A program made the position numbers and the translations under genes. Below the pieces are notes generated by a model. That model did not search any database. It saw only the letters and a program-made list of their open reading frames with translations, and was not told the origin of the DNA. This document shows positions 1-5,325 of a DNA stretch of 8,384 bases, piece by piece (the stretch's first letter is position 1; each line of letters opens with the position of its first letter). Source of the stretch: Campylobacterota bacterium (GTDB lineage Bacteria > Campylobacterota > Campylobacteria > Campylobacterales > Sulfurovaceae); contig QMKT01000085.1 in assembly GCA_003646505.1 (NCBI GenBank), positions 1-8,384 of the forward strand, given 5' to 3'.

Positions 1-90
1 AATAGCTGCAAAAAGTTCATCTATTGCAACCTCAAGATCTGGGATGATCTCTAATTCTAAAAGGTTTTTGAGTTTGTCTGCTGATGTCAT
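1..90 (-). CDS. N-terminus of an unrecognised acidic protein (runs off the window)
   Basis: Only the first 30 codons are present; the reading frame leaves the window at base 1. The peptide begins MTSADKLKNLLELEIIPDLE and continues with an acidic, Leu/Ile-rich, probably helical stretch (DEL near residues 24-26). The ATG at 88-90 is supported by an AGGA ribosome binding site (complement of 97-100, 6 nt spacing) and by an extended -10 promoter about 28 bases upstream, so it is very likely a real gene start. I do not recognise the family and assign no function. It is co-oriented with mrp but has its own promoter, so it need not be in the mrp operon. Confidence 0.7.
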   Translation of the reverse strand, partial: MTSADKLKNLLELEIIPDLEVAIDELFAAI

Positions 91-117
91 GGGGTGTCCT
101 AGTGTTATATTTGTTGA

Positions 118-132
118 ATTATAGCAAAAAAA
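118..132 (-). promoter_or_regulatory. Extended -10 promoter of the leftmost gene
   Basis: Read on the minus strand this is TTTTTTTGCTATAAT: a perfect TATAAT (complement of 118-123) with a TGn extension and a run of T upstream. That is the usual form of a housekeeping sigma promoter in Campylobacterota, where a -35 box is often absent; none is visible here (TAGGCT at the expected place). The predicted transcript start is near base 111, giving a leader of about 20 nt before the ATG at 90. Confidence 0.75.
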
Positions 133-210
133 GAGAAAGTAGCCTATAAATAAAAAGTTTCGTTTTAGTTGTTCTTAGATTTGTTCTGAAGGTTTGCGCT
201 GAATGAAAGA

Positions 211-266
211 ACCTATAGCTAGTAGGTGACTGAGAGAAGTGCCGATCTTCAGGACGAAGATGGCAT
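211..266. other. Two hairpins in the mrp 3' flank (possible 3' UTR structure or weak terminator)
   Basis: Hairpin 1 (211-227) has stem ACCTA/TAGGT around a 7-nt loop. Hairpin 2 (239-266) has GCC-G-ATCTTC paired with GAAGATGGC, nine Watson-Crick pairs with one bulged G and a 5-nt AGGAC loop, plus T-A and G-T pairs at its base. They begin about 15 nt beyond the mrp stop codon on the minus strand. The sequence after hairpin 2 in that direction is only pyrimidine-rich (TTCTCTC), not a U-run, so a classical intrinsic terminator is not certain. The rest of 91-281 holds the promoter at 118-132 and no credible gene. Confidence 0.4.
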
Positions 267-281
267 CAAGTAGTGCAAAAA

Positions 282-1451
282 TTAACTACAACCACAACCT
301 TCATGGTTTTTGTTTGTAGGTTCTGCAGCTGGTGCTGCTCCTGTACTACATGCAGAAACACCTGGAGGTGTTGTTGGTTGTACAGAAGAGTTATCTGCGC
401 CACCTTCAGCATTTACTTTTTCTATAAATTCCCATAGTTGAGTAGCCGCTTGCTGGTAACGTTTACCTGTCTCAGAATCTGGTTTATGGTAAGCGATTGG
501 CATACCTGTATCACCACCTACTCTAATCGCAGGTTCTATTGGTATACGAGTGATAAGTTCTGTATCGTATTCTTTTGCTACAGCGGCACTTGTACCCATA
601 CCAAAGATGTCTGATTCTGTATCACATGAAGGACAAATAAATCCTGACATATTTTCAATGATACCTGCCGTTGGAATTTCCAACTTTTTGAACATACTCA
701 GTGAACGTCTACTATCATCAAGTGAAACTTCCTGAGGTGTTGTTACCGTAATACCTGCTGTGATAGGTACAGACTGCGCAAGTGAAAGCTGAGCATCACC
801 TGTTCCTGGTGGCATATCGATTACAAGTACATCAAGCTCAGACCATAAAATATCTCTTAAGAACTGCTCAATTGCCTTCATGATCATTGAACCTCTCCAG
901 ATAAGTGCTGCACCCTCTTCCATAATAGAACCCATAGACATAAACTCAACACCATACGCTTTTAGTGGCTCTAGTTTATTTCCGTGAATCTCTGGTTTAA
1001 CTGCATGTAAACCCATCATCCGAGGGATGTTTGGTCCATAGATATCAGCATCAAGAAGTCCAACTTTTTTACCTTGCATCGCCAAAGAAATCGCCAAGTT
1101 TACTGAAGTAGTAGATTTACCAACCCCACCTTTACCAGAACTTACCATAACAAAGTTCTTAATGTGTGGCGCCAAGTTTTTACCACTTACAGAATTTGAC
1201 ATCTGTTTTGGTGCCTGAGGAGCCTTAATATTGACATTGATCTCTTCAAAGCCAGCTTTTTTAAGTTCAGCTGTTGCATTTTCTATAAGCTCATTTTTTA
1301 CTTCATCTGCTGATGATGTAATATCTAACATGAGTCCTACTGTCGTATTTTCAACAACGATGTCTTTTACAAATCCAAAAGTGACGATATCTTTCGTAAA
1401 TCCTGGATAGGTTACATTTTTTAATGCTTCTAATACATTTTCTTCTGTCAT
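282..1451 (-). CDS. mrp: Mrp/ApbC-type iron-sulfur cluster carrier P-loop ATPase
   Basis: A 389-residue cytosolic ATPase of the Mrp/NBP35/ApbC family, which binds a 4Fe-4S cluster between two subunits and delivers it to apo-enzymes. Residues 1 to about 80 are the MIP18/DUF59 domain, and about 98-345 are the ParA-like ATPase core. Visible motifs are the deviant Walker A GKGGVGKST (106-114, with the signature Lys107 and Lys112), LLDADIYGPN (132-141), PPGTGD (214-219) and the cluster-binding pair CPSC (Cys273, Cys276). After about residue 348 comes a low-complexity Ala/Pro/Thr-rich tail that ends in GCGCS, an additional Cys pair (386, 388). The start is well supported: AGGAG (complement of 1457-1461) lies 5 nt before the ATG. 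It is transcribed divergently from ispDF, the same arrangement as in C. jejuni. Assignment of the family is firm; client proteins are unknown. Confidence 0.96.
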   Translation of the reverse strand: MTEENVLEALKNVTYPGFTKDIVTFGFVKDIVVENTTVGLMLDITSSADEVKNELIENATAELKKAGFEEINVNIKAPQAPKQMSNSVSGKNLAPHIKNFVMVSSGKGGVGKSTTSVNLAISLAMQGKKVGLLDADIYGPNIPRMMGLHAVKPEIHGNKLEPLKAYGVEFMSMGSIMEEGAALIWRGSMIMKAIEQFLRDILWSELDVLVIDMPPGTGDAQLSLAQSVPITAGITVTTPQEVSLDDSRRSLSMFKKLEIPTAGIIENMSGFICPSCDTESDIFGMGTSAAVAKEYDTELITRIPIEPAIRVGGDTGMPIAYHKPDSETGKRYQQAATQLWEFIEKVNAEGGADNSSVQPTTPPGVSACSTGAAPAAEPTNKNHEGCGCS

Positions 1452-1481
1452 GTATACTCCTAATTCATTTAGTTATTGGAA

Positions 1482-1490
1482 GTTATACCA
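1482..1490 (-). promoter_or_regulatory. Candidate extended -10 of mrp
   Basis: The minus strand reads TGGTATAAC, a TGn-extended -10 with TATAAC (5 of 6 to TATAAT). It lies 30 nt upstream of the mrp ATG, giving a leader of roughly 24 nt that contains the AGGAG site. The upstream bases are T-rich (ATTTTGG), as is common in this phylum. Confidence 0.55.
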
Positions 1491-1521
1491 CCAAAATCTT
1501 AAATTAGATTGAAATCCCAGA

Positions 1522-1535
1522 CTATTTTAAAATAG
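1522..1535. promoter_or_regulatory. Perfect 14-bp palindrome (possible operator), mrp side
   Basis: CTATTTTAAAATAG equals its own reverse complement over 14 bases. It lies in the divergent mrp/ispDF control region, at about -50 relative to the predicted mrp transcript start. It is a plausible site for a dimeric regulator, but no known factor is implied by the sequence. AT-rich palindromes also arise by chance, so this is a candidate only. Confidence 0.4.
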
Positions 1536-1557
1536 GAGCATATTTGTCTGATCAAAG

Positions 1558-1571
1558 ATGCTTTAAAGCAT
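1558..1571. promoter_or_regulatory. Perfect 14-bp palindrome (possible operator), ispDF side
   Basis: ATGCTTTAAAGCAT is a perfect 14-base palindrome whose centre is 36 bp from the centre of the palindrome at 1522-1535. It covers the position where a -35 contact would fall for a -10 at 1590-1595, so a protein bound here could affect ispDF operon transcription. It shares the core TTTAAA with the other palindrome (TTTTAAAA there), but the arms differ. The regulator is unknown. Confidence 0.4.
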
Positions 1572-1579
1572 TCCTCTTG

Positions 1580-1609
1580 TACAATTCGTTACAATTTGTT
1601 ACACAATAT
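1580..1609 (+). promoter_or_regulatory. ispDF operon promoter region: 10-bp tandem repeats with an HP1021-type box
   Basis: Three head-to-tail 10-base units start at 1580 (TACAATTCGT), 1590 (TACAATTTGT) and 1600 (TACACAATAT). The first two differ at one base; the third is partly matched. Units 1 and 2 each contain TACAAT, a 5-of-6 match to a -10 box. The unit junctions form CGTTACA (1587-1593) and TGTTACA (1597-1603); the latter fits the published H. pylori HP1021 box TGTTWCW. The 10-bp spacing would place repeated sites on one face of the helix. This is consistent with the regulator encoded two cistrons downstream acting on its own operon, which is inference. Confidence 0.5.
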
Positions 1610-1618
1610 ACATTATAT

Positions 1619-1623
1619 AGGGA
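1619..1623 (+). promoter_or_regulatory. Ribosome binding site fixing the TTG start of ispDF
   Basis: AGGGA lies 5 nt before the TTG at 1629-1631. The alternative in-frame TTG at 1596 has no such site and would add 11 residues with no counterpart in the family, so the start at 1629 is preferred. Confidence 0.7.
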
Positions 1624-1628
1624 AAACT

Positions 1629-2750
1629 TTGTCAAATACAACTTTGATACTTCTGGGTGCTGGAAGTTCTACAAGATTTGGTATAAATGTTAAGAAGCAG
1701 TGGTTGATCACGGGAGAAATACCCCTATGGTTACATGTAGCAGAGCACTTTGAAAAGAGTGCTCAATTTGATAATATCATCATTGTCTCTTCCCAAACAG
1801 AAATAAATTATATGAAAAATTTTGCTTCCTACACTTATGTAACAGGTGGAAATTCCAGGCAAGCATCATTATCTAATGCACTGGCACATGTCACTTCCCA
1901 ATATGTACTCGTGAGTGACATAGCTAGATGTTGTGTCCCTACTAATATGATACAACGTATCTTGGATGCCAGAGCACAAGCCTCCTGTATCGTACCTGTA
2001 CTGCCTGTTACGGATACTCTCTACCTTAGTGATCAACCTCTCGACAGAGAAGAGGTAAAGATCATTCAGACACCTCAACTTTCTGTTACTAAAATACTCA
2101 AGAAAGCCCTTGAAACAGAAACACTCTTTACAGATGATTCTTCAGCCATAGCATCACTGGGAGAAAAAATCCACTTTGTAGAGGGCTCAGTCAAAGCACA
2201 TAAACTCACTACCCGTGAGGACTTGGAAAAGCTATCTTGCCTTCAGGCACCCTCAAGCAAAACATTGACCGGCTTTGGGTTAGACATACACCCTTTTGAG
2301 AAAGGGAAACAGATGTTTCTATGTGGTGTGCCTATCGATGTTGACTATGGATTTAAGGCACACAGTGATGGTGACGTGGCAATACATGCTCTTATTGATG
2401 CACTCTTAGGAGCCGCGGGTATGGGTGATATAGGTGAGCTATACCCAGATACAGAAGATACGTATGCAGGAGCTGATTCAAAGACACTCCTTAGTGACAC
2501 TGTAAAACGTATCAATAATTTTGGATACACCATAGGTAACATAGATCTTACTATCATGGCAGAAACACCAAAACTCTTGCCATATAAAGAAGAAATGCGT
2601 ACAATCCTTGCTTCTTTACTGGGAATACGTAAAAACTTTGTGAATATTAAAGCGACGACAGCAGAAAAACTTGGTTTTGTAGGACGAAAAGAGGGTGTAA
2701 CGGTACATGCCGTAGCAAATTTGACCTACACTAACTGGAAAACATTATGA
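1629..2750 (+). CDS. ispDF: Bifunctional IspD/IspF enzyme of the MEP isoprenoid pathway
   Basis: A 373-residue fusion carrying two non-consecutive steps of the MEP pathway. The N-terminal part is the 2-C-methyl-D-erythritol 4-phosphate cytidylyltransferase (IspD); the C-terminal part is the 2-C-methyl-D-erythritol 2,4-cyclodiphosphate synthase (IspF). IspD (about 1-205) shows the CTP-binding loop LLGAGSSTRFG (8-18), KKQWL (22-26), the VSDIAR motif with Asp97 (a variant of HDAARP) and Lys192 in HKLTTREDL. IspF (about 213-373) shows its metal ligands in GLDIH (Asp219, His221) and KAHSDGD (His245), plus GDIGELYPDT and the C-terminal KATTAEKLGFVGRKEG motif. The fusion is typical of Campylobacterota. 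TTG is the initiation codon. It heads the plus-strand operon and ends 1 nt before the regulator frame. Confidence 0.96.
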   Translation: MSNTTLILLGAGSSTRFGINVKKQWLITGEIPLWLHVAEHFEKSAQFDNIIIVSSQTEINYMKNFASYTYVTGGNSRQASLSNALAHVTSQYVLVSDIARCCVPTNMIQRILDARAQASCIVPVLPVTDTLYLSDQPLDREEVKIIQTPQLSVTKILKKALETETLFTDDSSAIASLGEKIHFVEGSVKAHKLTTREDLEKLSCLQAPSSKTLTGFGLDIHPFEKGKQMFLCGVPIDVDYGFKAHSDGDVAIHALIDALLGAAGMGDIGELYPDTEDTYAGADSKTLLSDTVKRINNFGYTIGNIDLTIMAETPKLLPYKEEMRTILASLLGIRKNFVNIKATTAEKLGFVGRKEGVTVHAVANLTYTNWKTL

Positions 2751-2751
2751 A

Positions 2752-3645
2752 ATGGAACAACAAATGAAAATTATCATTGTAGAAAATGAACTCTATTTGG
2801 CGCAAAGTATTGCCTCAAAACTGAATGAAAACGGGTATGATACAGAGACATACAGCTCTATCAAGGTAGCGATGGACAGCCATGGTGATGTCTATCTACT
2901 CTCAACTAATCTGCCAGGACAAAATACCTCACCTCTGATCACAAAATTTAAAGATAAGATCATTATTCTGATGGTAAATTATATCAATAATGATACAGTG
3001 GGAGAACCCCTCAGACTGGGAGCCAAAGATTACATTGTGAAACCTTTTATGCTTGAAGACCTCATGCGTAAAATTGAACACTATAAAGAGTATCAATCAC
3101 TTCGAAAACAAACCTCTCTTTATCAGGAGTATATGCAAAATCTTCTCCAGGATATCGAAACCCATTTTGATATCAAAGATATTACTACCCCTCTTGTCAT
3201 AGAAACAAACTATCAAAGACTCGTTGATAAGATCGTTTTTGAACATGTTGAACAAACAAAAACTTTACTTACTTTCATACCACTGGGTGATAAAAACTGG
3301 AAAGAAAAAATCCAAAAAAGCAGCCCTAGTACTTTACTCTATATCACGGAAGCACATGTGCTTAAAAAGACAGACAGAGAAACGCTGCTAGAGACATTGA
3401 AAAACTATGATTTTATTTTATGCAGTACTTCAAATATAGAGTCTGACTTTAACACCATCACGCTCAATACAGACTCTAAACTATATGATCAAAATGAGGT
3501 TCTTACCATTGATGATTATGTCAAATTTATAGTCAATAGTTTTCAATATAAATTTCCAGATACAGAGCTCTCTAAAAAATTGGGGATATCAAGAAAAAGC
3601 TTATGGGAAAAAAGGAAAAAATATGGACTTTTCAAAAAGAAATAA
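2752..3645 (+). CDS. cemR: Atypical orphan response regulator, HP1021/Cj1608 (CemR) type
   Basis: A DNA-binding regulator with an N-terminal receiver-like domain (about 5-120), an uncharacterised middle region and a C-terminal helix-turn-helix (about 269-297, ELSKKLGISRKSLWEKRKKY, resembling Fis/NtrC-type HTH). The receiver lacks the phosphorylation chemistry: the phospho-acceptor Asp is Ser51 (LLSTNLPG), the acidic pair is Glu11-Asn12 (IIVENE), and the switch Thr/Ser position looks like Val75. Lys97 in VKPF is kept. No histidine kinase is adjacent. Synteny (after ispDF) and these features match H. pylori HP1021 and C. jejuni Cj1608, reported to control energy metabolism and replication initiation. 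Only one Cys (224) is present. Either of two starts is possible: ATG 2752 (weak GGAA, 1 nt after ispDF) or ATG 2764 (GGAA 6 nt upstream), which fits the usual receiver N-terminus better. It overlaps the next gene by 23 nt. Confidence 0.9.
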   Translation: MEQQMKIIIVENELYLAQSIASKLNENGYDTETYSSIKVAMDSHGDVYLLSTNLPGQNTSPLITKFKDKIIILMVNYINNDTVGEPLRLGAKDYIVKPFMLEDLMRKIEHYKEYQSLRKQTSLYQEYMQNLLQDIETHFDIKDITTPLVIETNYQRLVDKIVFEHVEQTKTLLTFIPLGDKNWKEKIQKSSPSTLLYITEAHVLKKTDRETLLETLKNYDFILCSTSNIESDFNTITLNTDSKLYDQNEVLTIDDYVKFIVNSFQYKFPDTELSKKLGISRKSLWEKRKKYGLFKKK

Positions 3646-4813
3646 ATCACTTTACATTGATACAGAATCTCTTTCCACTTTAGCTTTGGCACAGGCTGGG
3701 CTTATCTCTCCTGTAGAAAAACTTATGGGTCAGGAAGAAGCCAAAGAGGTCGATAAAACCAAAATGTACAAAGGTGTACCTTTTCCTTTTTCTTTTATAC
3801 TCGCACCCAAAGGTAAAAGAAACCATCAAGTACTCAAAACACTGCAGCAAGGTGATGTTGTTTCACTCATTAATGAAGGGAAAGTTGTTGGAGAACTCAC
3901 CGCAGATGAAACATTTGAAATAAATCCTAAGCATCGATTACATCATATCTACGGTACGTCAGACTCTGCACACCCCGGAGTGCGAAATACAACTGTAAGA
4001 CTGGGTAAGATAGCTGTATCTGGTACATATACTGTTGTATACCCTCTCATTGCAGACAATATTAAACGTATACAAAATATGATCACAAAAACAGGTGCAC
4101 AGTATATATCATCTATGATGCTTGCCGCAAATCCTTTAAACCGTGCACATGAAAGAATGATACGACAAGCCCTTAGTAACTCTGATCTTCTTGTGATCTT
4201 TTTACGAAAACCTTTCACTCCTGAAGGTCTACGTTATGATATACGACACAATGCACTCAACACTTTTGCCGATAATTTTTTGCCACGCAATAGAGTGATC
4301 ATCATTCCTTTTGAAAACTCTTATATATTTGCAGGATACAGTGAATTGATCTTAGATGCTCTTTTAGCTAAGAATTATGGATGTAGCCAACTGGTTATTG
4401 GTAAAAATCATGGTGGACTGGGCTTATATTATGATAGAAATCGTCTCTCTTCTGTTTTTGATCATGGTCAGGATATTTCCATTGATATTAAGACCATTGA
4501 TGAGTATGTCTATTGCGATACATGTAAAACCCTTGTAAGTACCAGAACCTGTCCTCATGGACAACACCATCATGTACACTACCATTCAGAGTCTATTATG
4601 AAACTGATACAATCCGGGCTTATTCCTCCTTCCATCTTGGTGAGAAAAGAGGTCTCTGCAAATATCTTGGCAGCACTCTTCCCTGAAAGGTTTGAAAAAC
4701 TGCAAGAGATGTATTATTCTCTTATACCAGGTTCAGGGTTATTGGAACAACAGAGTGAAGAGCAGTTTTATTTAAAACTCGCTGAACTTTACCAAACATC
4801 ATCACTCACATAA
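3623..4813 (+). CDS. sat: ATP sulfurylase (sulfate adenylyltransferase)-like protein with altered catalytic motifs
   Basis: A 396-residue protein with the overall plan of bacterial ATP sulfurylase: an N-terminal PUA-like domain (about 1-155), a nucleotidyltransferase core (about 160-290) and a Cys/His-rich segment (CDTC 298-301, then CPHGQHHHVHYH 310-321) resembling the zinc-ribbon-like part of some bacterial enzymes. The usual catalytic motifs are changed. The Q-x-R-N-P-x-H-x-x-H motif reads LAANPLNRAH (167-176), so Gln, Arg and the first His are Leu, Ala and Asn; Asn170 and His176 remain. The GRDHAG motif reads GKNHGG (260-265). It may have lost sulfate activation, act on another substrate, or have a regulatory role. 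Its ATG lies inside the regulator gene with AAGGA 6 nt upstream, so the two are probably co-translated. A homologue occupies the same place in C. jejuni (Cj1609). The family call is firm; the function named by the symbol is doubtful. Confidence 0.85.
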   Translation: MDFSKRNKSLYIDTESLSTLALAQAGLISPVEKLMGQEEAKEVDKTKMYKGVPFPFSFILAPKGKRNHQVLKTLQQGDVVSLINEGKVVGELTADETFEINPKHRLHHIYGTSDSAHPGVRNTTVRLGKIAVSGTYTVVYPLIADNIKRIQNMITKTGAQYISSMMLAANPLNRAHERMIRQALSNSDLLVIFLRKPFTPEGLRYDIRHNALNTFADNFLPRNRVIIIPFENSYIFAGYSELILDALLAKNYGCSQLVIGKNHGGLGLYYDRNRLSSVFDHGQDISIDIKTIDEYVYCDTCKTLVSTRTCPHGQHHHVHYHSESIMKLIQSGLIPPSILVRKEVSANILAALFPERFEKLQEMYYSLIPGSGLLEQQSEEQFYLKLAELYQTSSLT

Positions 4814-4821
4814 GGATCCCT

Positions 4822-5313
4822 ATGACATTACAAAAACTTTTTTTAACCTTCTTTGGTGCAGGTCTCAGTCCTAAAGCACCCGGAACGGTAGGCACACTGG
4901 CTTCACTGCCTATAGGACTTGCCATACTCTACTATTTTGGCATGGAAACACTCTTTATGGTCACAGTGGCCATTACGATCATAGGTATCTTCGAAATAAA
5001 CAAATATGAAAAAGTAACCGGGTCACATGATCAACAGCATATTGTCATAGATGAAGCAGCAGGTATGTGGCTTTCATTGATGATAGCCTACTCCACAGCT
5101 ATTACAATGAACTACCCTTATGCAGAATTCTTAGCTATAGTGTTCAGTTTCGCCGCATTCCGTCTTTTTGACATCTGGAAACCCTCTACTATTGGATGGA
5201 TAGATAGAGAACTTAAAGGCGGTCTGGGAGTCATGATGGATGATGTATTGGCTGGGATCGCCGGTGGACTATTGAGTACTCTGTTGCTTATGGGGATAGA
5301 GAAACTTTTTTAA
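4822..5313 (+). CDS. pgpA: Phosphatidylglycerophosphatase A
   Basis: A 163-residue inner-membrane phosphatase that removes the phosphate from phosphatidylglycerophosphate to give phosphatidylglycerol. Family motifs are all visible: GLSPKAPGTVGTLASLP (14-30), the acidic IDEAAGMW (76-83) and the long C-terminal signature FRLFDIWKPSTIGWIDRE (113-130), followed by KGGLGVMMDDVLAG (132-145) with the paired Asp140-Asp141. Hydrophobic helices lie at about 27-56, 82-112 and 141-158. The ATG is preceded by AAGGA (4812-4816) that overlaps the stop codon of the sat-like gene, 8 nt away, so it is the last cistron of the ispDF operon. It converges on the DUF3482 GTPase gene with only 12 bases between them; the sole structure there is a weak AT-only hairpin. 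Confidence 0.95.
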   Translation: MTLQKLFLTFFGAGLSPKAPGTVGTLASLPIGLAILYYFGMETLFMVTVAITIIGIFEINKYEKVTGSHDQQHIVIDEAAGMWLSLMIAYSTAITMNYPYAEFLAIVFSFAAFRLFDIWKPSTIGWIDRELKGGLGVMMDDVLAGIAGGLLSTLLLMGIEKLF

Positions 5314-5325
5314 AAGAATTACCTT

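Noticed and set aside
190..270. Riboswitch (TPP, glycine or guanidine-II) suggested by CTGAGAG, AGGAC and ACGA fragments.
   Set aside because: The fragments are not in the required order or loops, and no suitable downstream gene follows on either strand.
1596..1628. N-terminal extension of IspDF from the TTG at 1596.
   Set aside because: The 11 extra residues have no family counterpart, overlap the promoter repeats and lack a ribosome binding site; 1629 has AGGGA at 5 nt.
1836..2092. Further TGTTWCW matches inside ispD (TGTAACA near 1836 on the other strand, TGTTACT near 2086).
   Set aside because: A 7-base degenerate motif is expected a few times by chance in a window this long, and these lie in coding sequence with no repeat structure around them.
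5305..5316. CTTTTTTAAAAG at the pgpA/DUF3482 convergence as a bidirectional terminator.
   Set aside because: The stem is five pairs, nearly all A-T, with a 2-nt loop; too weak to call a terminator.
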